Shown piece by piece: positions 1 through 8,880 of a DNA stretch of 54,118 nucleotides. Numbering within the stretch: the stretch's first letter is position 1; each line of letters opens with the position of its first letter. Position numbers and translations under genes: made by a program. The notes under the pieces were generated by a model. That model saw only the letters and a list, made by a program, of their open reading frames with translations. It was not told the DNA's origin and did not search any database. Source of the stretch: Duganella callida (lineage in GTDB: Bacteria; Pseudomonadota; Gammaproteobacteria; Burkholderiales; Burkholderiaceae_D); the NCBI RefSeq assembly GCF_004614165.1, contig NZ_SPVG01000169.1, forward strand, positions 1 to 54,118. Direction: 5' to 3'.

Positions 1-1101
1 CGCCAGGGCGGCTCGGCCGCGCCGACGCCACGCGCCGCCGACAACCCGGTCCCCGCCGGCTGCGTCGTCATTGGCGCCGGACCGACCGGCCTTTCGGCCG
101 CCTACCATCTTGATGCCGGCACCCTGCTGCTGGAACGCCAGGCCAGCGTGGGCGGCGGCTGCCGCTCGATGCACGACCAGGGCTTCATCTTCGACCGCCC
201 GGAGCGCATCGCATGTTCCGACGATGCCTATGTGCTGCACATGTACGAGCGACTGCTGGGCGACAACCAGCACTGGCAGACACCCCGGATCGGCACCTGC
301 GGCCAGCACGCATACACGCCCAACCAGCCCCCGCACGCCGATTCCGGCAGCCGCTTCGGCTACCCGCTGCGCGGCGGCCTGCAGGCGTTGATGGCGGGCT
401 TCCTGCCGCATATCCGCGGCAAGGTCGAGCTCAGGGCCGAAGTCGCCGTGGTGCTGCCCGCCGAACATGCCCTGCTGCTGACCAACGGCCGCCGCCAGCA
501 ATACGATCAGTTGATCAGCACCGTGCCGCTGCCCGAGCTGGTGCGGCTGACCGGCGGCGCGGCGCCCGCCGGCGTCAAGCGTGCGGCTGGCGCGCTGCGG
601 CATGTCTCGCTGCGTTGCGTGAACCTGGGCATCGACCGGCCGGGCCTCACCGACAAGCACTGGATCGACTACCCCGAAGACACCATCTTCCAGCGCATCT
701 TCGTACAAGGGAATGCCAGCAACGCCTGCAATGCGCCGGGCGGCTTCGGTTTCACCTGCGAGATTGCGTACTCTCCCGCCCGGCCGCTGCCGCTGGACGG
801 CGACGGTCTGATCGCCCGCTGCCTGGAAGACTGCGTGCGTACCGGCTTTCTGCGTGCCGACGATCGCGTGCTGGCGGCCAGTCAGCTGGACCTGCCCTAC
901 GCCCGCGCGGTGTACGACGACACATACGACGCCAACGTGACGACCATTCGCGACTGGATGGCGCACCACGATATCCTGCTGGCGGGCCGCCACGGCGCGG
1001 CGGCGGCCGACGCCCCGGAACACGCCTTCCTGGCCGGCCGGCGCATCGCCGAAACAGTGCTGGCGCGGCGCACAGGAACGCGCCGCGCCGCCGCCACTTA
1101 G
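1..1101 (+). CDS. FAD/NAD(P)-binding oxidoreductase, UDP-galactopyranose mutase/amine-oxidase-like (5' truncated)
   Basis: The frame is open from base 1 and ends at a TAG at 1099-1101, so the true start lies outside the window and 366 codons are visible. About residues 22-36 read VVIGAGPTGLSAAYH, a dinucleotide-binding GxGxxG Rossmann motif, followed about 18 residues later by the ER-x6-GG-x-CRS segment that binds the FAD ribose in flavin amine oxidases, protoporphyrinogen oxidases and UDP-galactopyranose mutases. The C-terminal part (HWIDYPEDTIFQRIFVQG, then AFLAGRRIAETVL) fits the same superfamily. The substrate cannot be told from sequence. It is convergent with the next gene, with only 3 bp between the stop codons. 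A UDP-sugar or polyketide-type substrate is possible; I would only assign the superfamily. Confidence 0.75.
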   Translation, partial: RQGGSAAPTPRAADNPVPAGCVVIGAGPTGLSAAYHLDAGTLLLERQASVGGGCRSMHDQGFIFDRPERIACSDDAYVLHMYERLLGDNQHWQTPRIGTCGQHAYTPNQPPHADSGSRFGYPLRGGLQALMAGFLPHIRGKVELRAEVAVVLPAEHALLLTNGRRQQYDQLISTVPLPELVRLTGGAAPAGVKRAAGALRHVSLRCVNLGIDRPGLTDKHWIDYPEDTIFQRIFVQGNASNACNAPGGFGFTCEIAYSPARPLPLDGDGLIARCLEDCVRTGFLRADDRVLAASQLDLPYARAVYDDTYDANVTTIRDWMAHHDILLAGRHGAAAADAPEHAFLAGRRIAETVLARRTGTRRAAAT

Positions 1102-1104
1102 CGA

Positions 1105-2094
1105 TCAGATGGTCTCGCGCTCGCGCACCGTCAGCTTGCTCGACAGGGCGTAGCGCGCGATATCATCCTTGCGCATGAACGCCACGCCGGCCTTGCTGCG
1201 CGCATAGCTGAGGAACTCGTCCCACACCCGTACCATCTGCGGCGTGCCGCTGATGCGGTCGTGCGCGCTGATCGACATCATGCGGCGGCGCGTGCCGGCT
1301 TCCTCGTACAGCTGGTCGAATTCACCCTTGATCTGATCCAGGAACTGCTGCGGCGAATAGTTGCGGCCTTCGATCAGCAGGATGTCGTTGTTGCGCAAGG
1401 TGTAGGGCACCACCACGAAATCCTTGCCGTCGACCTGTTCGATGAACGGCTCGTCGCGGCTGACGTCATCGATGTGGTACAGGAAGCCCAGCTCCTGCAG
1501 CAGCGACAGCGTGTTCGGGCCGCGCCGCAGCCAGTTGCAGTTGTAGCCCAGCGTCTCCTGGCCCGTGACCTGCTTCACCATGTCGCGGCCGGCGACCAGG
1601 AACGCGCGTTCCTCGGCGCGGCTCATGGCATACTGCGAGCTCCAGCGCGGACCGTGGCCGGAGGCTTCGTGCCCGCGCCTGACGATCTCGCGCGCCAGCT
1701 CGGGATGGCGCTGCGCCGCCTCGCCGATCATGTGCGACGTGACCTTGATGCCGTGTTTGTCCCACAGGTCCAGCATGCGCGGCACGCCTTCGCGGTAGCC
1801 GTAGGCGAACCAGGTATTGCTGACCGGGTCGGACTTGATACTGGCCGGGAAATCGACCTTGGGGAACGGCGAATCCGCGCCCTTGGGCGGCTGACCGCCG
1901 GCCTCGAACTGCATCGACACCGAAATCACCAGCCGCGCGCCGTTCGGCCAGAACTTGCCGTCGCCACCCGCCGCACCCTGCGCCGCGCCATTCACGTCGG
2001 CCGCGTCGGCCACCGCGCCGCCCGCGATCAGGGCCGCGCCACCGGCCGCCTGCGCCAGAAAACGGCGGCGCTCCTGCACATTCTGCTGGTTCAT
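1105..2094 (-). CDS. Tat-exported polysaccharide deacetylase (NodB/PuuE-like domain)
   Basis: This 329-residue protein begins with a twin-arginine signal (ERRRFLAQAAGG at about residues 8-19, then an Ala/Gly-rich h-region), so it is probably exported folded. The body is a NodB-homology carbohydrate esterase 4 fold, closest in style to the PuuE/allantoinase-like subgroup. The HEASGH hexad supplies the paired metal histidines (H-x4-H), while the usual early Asp-Asp motif is replaced by SMQFEAGG, as in that subgroup. The start at 2094 is chosen because its ATG overlaps the TGA of the upstream SDR gene (ATGA) and because the Tat signal starts there; the longer open frame upstream is the SDR gene in another frame. 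Substrate unknown: it could be N-acetylated polysaccharide or a ureide-like amide. Confidence 0.8.
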   Translation of the reverse strand: MNQQNVQERRRFLAQAAGGAALIAGGAVADAADVNGAAQGAAGGDGKFWPNGARLVISVSMQFEAGGQPPKGADSPFPKVDFPASIKSDPVSNTWFAYGYREGVPRMLDLWDKHGIKVTSHMIGEAAQRHPELAREIVRRGHEASGHGPRWSSQYAMSRAEERAFLVAGRDMVKQVTGQETLGYNCNWLRRGPNTLSLLQELGFLYHIDDVSRDEPFIEQVDGKDFVVVPYTLRNNDILLIEGRNYSPQQFLDQIKGEFDQLYEEAGTRRRMMSISAHDRISGTPQMVRVWDEFLSYARSKAGVAFMRKDDIARYALSSKLTVRERETI

Positions 2095-2786
2095 AACAGA
2101 CCTCCGCCATCCACGTCCACCACCGTACCGGTCATGAAACCGTTCTGCATCAGCATCAGGTACACCTGCGCCAGGTCGTCGCCCTGTCCCACGCGACCCA
2201 CCGGCAGGCCGGCGCCGGCGCGCTGCGCCATCGCCTTGCGGTCGGCATCGCTGAGCGGCCCCCACATGCCGGTTTCCACCATGCCCGGACTGACCACGTT
2301 CACGCGCAGCGGCGCCAGTTCCTTGGCCAGCGTCTTGCCCATCGTCTCCACCGCCGCGTTCATGGTGGCCTTCACCAAACCGCCGGCCATGGCCTTGCGG
2401 GCCAGCAGGCCGGAGGTCAGCGTCACCGAGCCGCCGGCGCGCAACCGCGGCGCCGCGTATTTCACCGCGCGCAGTTGGCCGAAGAACTTGACGTTGAAGG
2501 CCGCCATCGCCGCCGCCACCTCCTGCTCCGCCAGCCGCGCCGACGGAATCACCGGGCCGGAAGTCAGCACCAGGTGATCGAACGCGCCGATGTCCGCGAA
2601 GAAGCGCTGCACCGCCCCGTCGTCCGTGACATCCAGCTGCGCCGCCCCGATGTGGGCCGGCCAGTCCGCCGGCACCGCGCGGCGTCCCGCCGCAATCACG
2701 CGCGCGCCGGCCGCCGCGGCCTGCTCCGCGACCGCCCGGCCGATGCCGGACAAGCCGCCTATCACCACCACAATCTGATCTTTCAT
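2091..2786 (-). CDS. SDR-family protein lacking the catalytic tyrosine
   Basis: This 231-residue short-chain dehydrogenase/reductase-like protein has an N-terminal cofactor motif GGLSGIG (TGxxxGxG variant) in VVVIGGLSGIGRAVAEQ, an Asp after the fourth strand (LDVTDD), and the C-terminal signature RVNVVSPGMVETGMW. The Ser of the active site is present (LTSG), but where YxxxK is expected the sequence reads GGLVK, so the catalytic Tyr is absent while the Lys is kept. Oxidoreductase activity is therefore doubtful, although whole SDR subgroups of this kind exist. The ATG at 2786 follows a GGAGGG Shine-Dalgarno. Its stop overlaps the deacetylase start by 4 bp, so the two are translationally coupled. 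Confidence 0.8.
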   Translation of the reverse strand: MKDQIVVVIGGLSGIGRAVAEQAAAAGARVIAAGRRAVPADWPAHIGAAQLDVTDDGAVQRFFADIGAFDHLVLTSGPVIPSARLAEQEVAAAMAAFNVKFFGQLRAVKYAAPRLRAGGSVTLTSGLLARKAMAGGLVKATMNAAVETMGKTLAKELAPLRVNVVSPGMVETGMWGPLSDADRKAMAQRAGAGLPVGRVGQGDDLAQVYLMLMQNGFMTGTVVDVDGGGLL

Positions 2787-2958
2787 GCTGCCCTCCCTGG
2801 GTTGTCGATGAAAAGCATTGTGCGCGCCGCCGCCAGCGTTGATAATTGGGCCATGTCTTGAAGCACCTTCAACCGCAGCTTGAAGATCAGTGCCGTTCCG
2901 CACAGACCAGCAAGCGCATATTCGTCATCATCGCCTTATTTACCCATGGAGGCCCGTC

Positions 2959-3465
2959 ATGAACACCCATGCTACCGCCCCACAGCACCGCCCCCTGCGC
3001 CTGCCCGCGCTGGGCGGCTGGCTGCTTGCCACCTTCTTCTTTGCCGCCATCGGCGCCGCCGCCTCGATCCAGGCGCAGAGCTTCTACCTGCAGCTGAACC
3101 GGCCGGACTGGGCGCCGGCGCCGAACGTGTTCGGCCCGGTCTGGAGCATCCTGTACGCCCTGATGGCGGTCGCCGCCTGGCGCGTCCAGCGCTGCGCCAG
3201 CCCGCTGGCGCGCCGTGCACTGGTGCTGTACACGGTCCAGCTGGCGCTCAACGCCCTGTGGACCTGGCTGTTCTTCGGCTGGCATCTGGGCGGGCTGGCG
3301 TTCGCCGAAATCATCGTGCTCTGGCTGTTCATCGCCGCCACCATCGCCGCCTTCCACCGGCGCGACCGCTGGGCGGGGCTCATGCTGCTTCCCTACATTT
3401 TATGGGTGAGTTTTGCCACCTGCCTCTGCTATTCGATATGGCAGCGAAATCCAGTGTTGCTCTAA
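2959..3465 (+). CDS. tspO: TspO/MBR family protein (tryptophan-rich sensory protein)
   Basis: A 168-residue integral membrane protein with five predicted hydrophobic helices. The family hallmarks are present: LNRPDWAPAPNVFGPVW then LYALM in the first loop and second helix, NALWTWLFFGWHLGG in the third, and PYILWVSFATCLCYSIW in the last. The usual LN pair before the final tryptophan segment is CY here. TspO proteins bind tetrapyrroles and related ligands and are often linked to oxygen, light or stress regulation; nothing nearby shows which applies. The ATG at 2959 is preceded by GGAGG at 2948-2952. It is divergent from the SDR/deacetylase pair across a 172-bp promoter region in which I see no clear operator. 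Confidence 0.9.
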   Translation: MNTHATAPQHRPLRLPALGGWLLATFFFAAIGAAASIQAQSFYLQLNRPDWAPAPNVFGPVWSILYALMAVAAWRVQRCASPLARRALVLYTVQLALNALWTWLFFGWHLGGLAFAEIIVLWLFIAATIAAFHRRDRWAGLMLLPYILWVSFATCLCYSIWQRNPVLL

Positions 3466-3572
3466 AGTAGTTTTTTATTCAGATAGTTGCCGTAGTTTCC
3501 ACGAAAGTGTAATTCAACCTGTTACACTCGGATGTTTTGCGTCTCCCGCGCAACTATCGTTTAAAAACAGCA

Positions 3573-5792
3573 ATGATGAATGCCCCGGCGCCCGGCGCCC
3601 CCCGGTTATTGGTGATGACGTTGTCCTTGGTGCTCGCTGGCCTGGCACGTGCGCAGATCCAGGAAGTGACGGTGACAGCGCAACGCGAACCCGCGCTGGA
3701 GTCGCGCACGCCGGTGGCCATGAGCACGCTGTCGGGCGAGCAGCTGAGCGCCGCCGGCATCGACACGCCGGCCGGGCTGGGTACGCGCCTGCCGAACGTG
3801 GAATTCGATAACGCCGCCGACGGCCTGCGCATCACCATCCGCGGCGTTTCCAATGCCGACGCCACCGAAAAGGGCGATCCGTCCGCCGCCTTCCTGCTGG
3901 ACGGCGTCTACATCGCCCGTCCGCAGATCCAGAACCTGAGCTTTTACGACCTGGAACGCGTCGAGGTGCTGCGCGGTCCGCAGGGCACGCTGTACGGCCG
4001 CAATACCACGGCCGGCGTGGTCAACGTCATCGCCAAGGCGCCGGTGGACCGCTTCGAGGCCGCCGCCGCGGTGGAAGCCGGCAATTACGCCAGCCGCAAG
4101 GCCGAGGTCATGCTCAACGTACCGGTCGACCACATGCTGGCGCTGCGCGCCGCGCTGTCGTACAACCGCCATGACAGCTATCTGACCAACGCCCAGCACA
4201 CCAGCCATACGCTGGGCAAGGATCGCGACGACCTCTCGGTGCGCCTGTCGGCCAGACTGCTGCTCGGCGGCGACGCCAGCCTGCTGCTGCGCTACGATCA
4301 CGCCAGCATCGATGACAACAACGACAGCTTCGTCCCCGACACCAATTTCTACAACGGCGTCGCCAGCGGCAAACCGGTCTGGAACGGCGCCGCCACCGGC
4401 GCCCAGCTGACCAATGCCTTCGTGCCGCCCAACGCCGTGCCGGAACAGGGATACAGCCACAAGACCGGCGATGGCGTCAGCGCCGACCTGCGCTGGAACC
4501 TGGGCGCGCTCACGCTGTACTACCTCGGCGCGCACCGCGGCTACCGCCACGACGCGCTGGCCAATTTCTACTACCGCGTGGCACCGCAGCTGGCGCTCGG
4601 CGTGCGCCAGACATTCAGCGGCGACTATACGCAGAACTCCCATGAGCTGCGCGTCGCCACCGGCGGCGGCGGTCCGCTCAGCGCGCAGGCGGGCCTGTAC
4701 TGGTTCCGCGAATCGTCGTCGCAGCTGTACGCCTTCCGCGACCTGGAACCGGTCGGCCTGCCGCCCTACTACGTGTTCCCGCACGGCCCGACCGAAGCCG
4801 CCAGCAAGGCCGTCTTCGGCCAGGCCACCTGGCGGGTCAGCGAGCGGCTGCGCGCCACCGCCGGCGCGCGCTATACCGATGACGACAAGTCGCACGTGGG
4901 CTCGACCAACTTCCAGCAGAGCGCCGTGTTCAATCCGGCCACCGATGTCCGGCTGCTCAACGCCGCCAGCCTGCACAGCAGCCAGACCACCTGGCGCCTG
5001 GGCGCCGACTACGATCTGGCGCCGGCGACGCTGCTGTACGGCGCCGCCGCCACCGGCTACAAGGCGGGCGGCTTCAATGACGGCTGTCTGGCCGGCGTCA
5101 CGCAACAGGGCATGAGCTGCCCGGCGGCGCTGGCGGTGCCCGCCCAAACCCTGTTCTATCGGCCGGAAACCGTGCGATCCTACGAGGCCGGCCTCAAGAC
5201 CCGTTACTGGGACCGCAAGGGCAGCCTGAATCTGTCGGTCTTCCACTACGATTACAGCAATCTGCAGCTGTCCGGTGTCGCCATGGTTCAGGGTGCGCCG
5301 CGCTTCGTTACCGCCAATGCCGGCCAGGCCAGCGTGCGCGGGCTGGAAGCCGAGGGTCAGCTGGCGCCCACCGCGCGCGACCGCGTCAGCTACGCGCTGG
5401 CGCTGCTGGATGCCCATTACGTGCGCTACAGCCCCGACGGTGTGCATGACTGGGCCGGCAACAAGCTCGATCGCTCGCCGGCGCACAGTCTGACGCTGGG
5501 CTATGAACACAGCTTCCGCCTGGCGGGTGGCGAACTGGCGGCCGGGGTGCGTGCACGCCGCAGCGCTTCCGCGGTCATCGCGGTGCCAAGCCAGCTGCTG
5601 CAGTACCGCATTCCGGCCTATACCGAAAGCGACGCCACGCTGGGCTACCGCCCGGCCGGCGCCAACTGGACCCTGAGCGCGCGCGTCAGGAATATCGAGG
5701 ACCAGGTGCGCCCGATCAGCATCGACAGCTTCGGCATGGCCGTGCCGGGCGATCCGCGTACCTTCTCGCTGCGGCTGGACTACCGCATCTGA
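3573..5792 (+). CDS. TonB-dependent outer-membrane receptor
   Basis: The protein has about 739 residues: a short signal peptide (cleavage probably after LARA, about residue 26 from this start), a plug domain (VEVLRGPQGTLYGRNTTAG is the classic plug/barrel signature) and a 22-strand barrel with many Tyr/Asp-rich strands to the C-terminal FSLRLDYRI. It resembles the sphingomonad-type receptors often loosely labelled iron-complex receptors, which may import siderophores, vitamin B12, or oligosaccharides and plant compounds. Two ATG codons (3573, 3576) are possible; no strong Shine-Dalgarno is seen. Only 4 bp separate its stop from the sensor kinase gene, which suggests the cargo or the receptor state is tied to signalling. 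Substrate not assigned. Confidence 0.9.
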   Translation: MMNAPAPGAPRLLVMTLSLVLAGLARAQIQEVTVTAQREPALESRTPVAMSTLSGEQLSAAGIDTPAGLGTRLPNVEFDNAADGLRITIRGVSNADATEKGDPSAAFLLDGVYIARPQIQNLSFYDLERVEVLRGPQGTLYGRNTTAGVVNVIAKAPVDRFEAAAAVEAGNYASRKAEVMLNVPVDHMLALRAALSYNRHDSYLTNAQHTSHTLGKDRDDLSVRLSARLLLGGDASLLLRYDHASIDDNNDSFVPDTNFYNGVASGKPVWNGAATGAQLTNAFVPPNAVPEQGYSHKTGDGVSADLRWNLGALTLYYLGAHRGYRHDALANFYYRVAPQLALGVRQTFSGDYTQNSHELRVATGGGGPLSAQAGLYWFRESSSQLYAFRDLEPVGLPPYYVFPHGPTEAASKAVFGQATWRVSERLRATAGARYTDDDKSHVGSTNFQQSAVFNPATDVRLLNAASLHSSQTTWRLGADYDLAPATLLYGAAATGYKAGGFNDGCLAGVTQQGMSCPAALAVPAQTLFYRPETVRSYEAGLKTRYWDRKGSLNLSVFHYDYSNLQLSGVAMVQGAPRFVTANAGQASVRGLEAEGQLAPTARDRVSYALALLDAHYVRYSPDGVHDWAGNKLDRSPAHSLTLGYEHSFRLAGGELAAGVRARRSASAVIAVPSQLLQYRIPAYTESDATLGYRPAGANWTLSARVRNIEDQVRPISIDSFGMAVPGDPRTFSLRLDYRI

Positions 5793-5796
5793 TTCC

Positions 5797-8700
5797 ATGC
5801 TGAGATACCTCGCCCGCCTGCTCCTGCTGATCGTTGCGCTGACATCGCTGCCCGGCGCCTGGGCGACCGCCGTCAGCCCGCTGCTGCTGGACGTGCAGCG
5901 CGAGCGCGTCGACGCCTGGCGCGCGGTGCGGGTGCTGGCCGACGCCGGCGGCAAGCTGGCGCCGGAGGAAGCGCTGGATGCGGCCGAGCGTTACACGGTC
6001 CCCGACTCCGCCTACGCCACGCTGGGCGTGCACAAGGAAGTGATGTGGCTGCGCATTCCGGTTTCGCTGCCGGCCCAGAGCGACGGCGAATGGATACTCG
6101 GTATCGACTACGCGGTGCTGAACCGCATCGACGTCTACGTGGCCGCCGCCGGCCGCATCACCGACCATCAGGTCATCGGCAATCTGCAAAACGACGCCGA
6201 CGGCGACCCGCGCGGCCGCGCGCCGGCGGCGGTGCTGCATCTGACGCCCGGCGCGGAACAGGTGGTGCTGCTGCGGGTCGAGAACACCGGCGCCATGATC
6301 CTGCCGATTTATTTTTCACGCCCGCCCGCCTTCCATGCCGCCGCGCTCAATGAGCAGATGCTGCAAGGGCTGCTGGCCGGCCTGAGCACCTGCCTGCTGC
6401 TGTACAGCGTGGCCCAGTGGATCACGCTGCGCGAACCGCTGTTCGGCAAATTCGCCCTGCTGCTGCTGGGGATGGCGCTGTTCCAGCTGGAGTTCTTCGG
6501 CCTCGGCAACCAGTACATCTGGAAAAGCAATGCCTGGATGAGCATGCACGCCGGCGGCGTGTTCGCGCTGATCGCCTCCTGCGGCGCCTACCTGTTCGTC
6601 GAACACGCGCTGGCCCGTCCCGGCAAGGACCGCGTCTTCAGCCGCCTGATGAAGGCCGGCGCGGCGCTGTGCGTGCTCGGCGCGCTGGCCTACATCGCCG
6701 ATTTCATCGACGTCGAGACGCTGGTGATCATCGTCAGCACGCTGGGCATCATGCCCATGCTGCTCGGCCTGCCGGGCGCCTACCTGCGCGCGCGCCGCGG
6801 CGACGCGGTCGGCATCTATTTCCTGGTCGGCTGGGCGATCAGCTTCGTGTCGTCGGCCGTGCTGTCGCAGGTCATCGGCGGCAAGGTCGGCGCCAACTTC
6901 TGGACCATGCACTCGCTGCAGTTCGGGAACATGCTGGACGCGCTGCTGTTCACCCGCATCCTGGGCCTGCGCACCAAGTCGATGCAGGCGGCCATGCTGC
7001 GCGCCGAGGAAGCAACCCGCACCAAATCCGAATTCCTGGCCCACATGAGCCATGAAATCCGCACCCCGATGAACGCCATCATCGGCATGAGCCGCCTGGC
7101 GCTGATGACCGAGCCGAATCCCAAGCTGCAGAATTACCTGGGCAAGATCCTCGGCGCCGGCGAACACCTGCTGGCGGTGATCAACGACATCCTCGACTTC
7201 TCCAAGATCGAGGCCGGCAAGCTGGGACTGGAATCGGCGCCGTTCGACCTGCAGGAGATGCTCGACCATCTGGCCAGCATGACCATCATCAAGGCCGACA
7301 CGGTGCGCGTGGAATTCAAGATGCGCATCGATCCCGACGTACCCGCGCGCCTGATCGGCGACCCGCTGCGTCTGAGCCAGGTGCTGATCAACCTGACCGG
7401 CAACGCCGTCAAGTTCACCGAGCGCGGCGAAATCATCGTCGCCGTCGAACTGATGGACAGGGCGGCGGACACCGTGGCGCTGCGCTTCTCGGTCAGCGAC
7501 ACCGGCATCGGCATGCGGCCTTCGCAGATCGCCAACCTGTTCCAGTCGTTCAACCAGGCCAGCGGCTCGACCACCCGCAAATACGGCGGCACCGGCCTGG
7601 GACTGGCGATTTCGCGCCAGCTGGTGGAACTGATGGGCGGCGACATCCAGGTCAGCAGCACGCCCGGCATCGGCAGCCGTTTCAGCTTCGTGGTGCGGCT
7701 GCGCATCGCCGCCGACAATGTCGCGCCGGTGGACTGGCCGGTGACGCCGCAGCAGCCGGCGCGGGCGCTGCGCCGCTCGGACAGCGGCGGGCTGGCCATG
7801 CGCGACCTGTCGGCGCTGGACGGCGCCCGCATCCTGCTGGTCGAGGACAACGCCAACAACCGCGAGGTGGCGCTGGACTTCCTGTCCGCCGCGCGCATGC
7901 AGATCGACGTCGCCGAACATGGCGGCGACGCCGTGCGCATGGTCGAACAGGCCGACTACGACCTGGTGCTGATGGACGTGCAGATGAACGAGGTGGACGG
8001 CCTGACCGCGGCGCGCCGCATCCGCGCCATCGAGCGCTGCAAGCATCTGCCGATCGTCGCCATGACCGCCTACGCCATGGCCGGCGACCGCGACGACAGC
8101 CTGGCGGCCGGCATGAACGACCATATCACCAAGCCGATCGTGCCGGAGCAGCTGTTCCGCAGCCTGATCAAATGGATACCGCCGTCGCGCCTGGCCGCGC
8201 GCCGCGCCCACAATCAGGCCGCCGTACAGGCAGCGCCGCCGCCGATCGACTACATCGGCGCCAGCGCGCCGCTGCCGCTGATTCCCGGCGTCGACTGGCA
8301 GCAGGCGCTGAACAGCGTGGACGGCCAGCGCGGACGCCTGGAAAAACGCGTGCGCGGCTTCCAGCGCGAGTATCGATCGGCCGCGCAGACCATCCGCACC
8401 GCGCTGCGGGTCGGCGACCGCGAAGCCCTGCATGGCCTGACACACAACCTCAAGGCCACCGCCGCCTACATCGGCGCCGCCAAGCTGGCGGCGCAGGCGG
8501 AGGCGCTGGAACAGGCGCTGGCCGGCAGCCAGAACGAGATCAACATGAGCCAGATCGCCGTGGCGGCCAACGAGCTGTCGGCCGGACTGGACGCCATCAT
8601 CCACGGCCTGGCGCAGCTGGGAGAGCCGGCGGTGCAGGTACGCTACCGCGACGACGACGCCGAACTGCTGATCTCCCGCCTGGAAGCCTACCTGCGCGCC

Positions 8701-8880
8701 GACGACGCCCGCGCCGAGGACGTGCTGACCGAATTGCGCGTCTTGCCGGTCACTCTGCGCCACGCCGATAAAATTGAGCCTATCCAGCGCGCCGTAGACG
8801 ACTTAGAATACCAAGTCGCGCTGGCGCCGCTGGCCGCTCTGGCGCGCGCCCTGCAAAACGAACTGGAAGAAAACCCATGA
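5797..8880 (+). CDS. Hybrid sensor histidine kinase: 7TMR-DISM, HisKA, HATPase, REC, HPt
   Basis: A 1027-residue multi-domain kinase. Residues 1-23 are a signal peptide; about 40-175 form a periplasmic DISMED2-type, possibly carbohydrate-binding, domain; about 185-390 contain seven hydrophobic segments of the DISM_7TM type. The HisKA phospho-acceptor is His419 (MSHEIRTPMN), followed by an HATPase domain with N, G1 (DTGIGM) and G2 (GGTGLGL) boxes. A receiver domain follows, with the acceptor Asp727 in LVLMDVQM. The C-terminal HPt has His883 in THNLKATAAYIG. This is a full phosphorelay within one chain, with HPt available to phosphorylate the next gene product. The stop overlaps the ATG of the REC-GGDEF gene (ATGA), so the two are coupled. 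Confidence 0.93.
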   Translation: MLRYLARLLLLIVALTSLPGAWATAVSPLLLDVQRERVDAWRAVRVLADAGGKLAPEEALDAAERYTVPDSAYATLGVHKEVMWLRIPVSLPAQSDGEWILGIDYAVLNRIDVYVAAAGRITDHQVIGNLQNDADGDPRGRAPAAVLHLTPGAEQVVLLRVENTGAMILPIYFSRPPAFHAAALNEQMLQGLLAGLSTCLLLYSVAQWITLREPLFGKFALLLLGMALFQLEFFGLGNQYIWKSNAWMSMHAGGVFALIASCGAYLFVEHALARPGKDRVFSRLMKAGAALCVLGALAYIADFIDVETLVIIVSTLGIMPMLLGLPGAYLRARRGDAVGIYFLVGWAISFVSSAVLSQVIGGKVGANFWTMHSLQFGNMLDALLFTRILGLRTKSMQAAMLRAEEATRTKSEFLAHMSHEIRTPMNAIIGMSRLALMTEPNPKLQNYLGKILGAGEHLLAVINDILDFSKIEAGKLGLESAPFDLQEMLDHLASMTIIKADTVRVEFKMRIDPDVPARLIGDPLRLSQVLINLTGNAVKFTERGEIIVAVELMDRAADTVALRFSVSDTGIGMRPSQIANLFQSFNQASGSTTRKYGGTGLGLAISRQLVELMGGDIQVSSTPGIGSRFSFVVRLRIAADNVAPVDWPVTPQQPARALRRSDSGGLAMRDLSALDGARILLVEDNANNREVALDFLSAARMQIDVAEHGGDAVRMVEQADYDLVLMDVQMNEVDGLTAARRIRAIERCKHLPIVAMTAYAMAGDRDDSLAAGMNDHITKPIVPEQLFRSLIKWIPPSRLAARRAHNQAAVQAAPPPIDYIGASAPLPLIPGVDWQQALNSVDGQRGRLEKRVRGFQREYRSAAQTIRTALRVGDREALHGLTHNLKATAAYIGAAKLAAQAEALEQALAGSQNEINMSQIAVAANELSAGLDAIIHGLAQLGEPAVQVRYRDDDAELLISRLEAYLRADDARAEDVLTELRVLPVTLRHADKIEPIQRAVDDLEYQVALAPLAALARALQNELEENP

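Noticed and set aside
3487-3515. A promoter for the TonB receptor (TTGCCG, 17 bp, TAATTC).
   Set aside because: The -10 element agrees with the consensus at only two positions, so it is not better than chance.
3606-5954. A 782-codon open frame on the minus strand.
   Set aside because: It is the antisense shadow of the TonB receptor gene and shows no domain motif.
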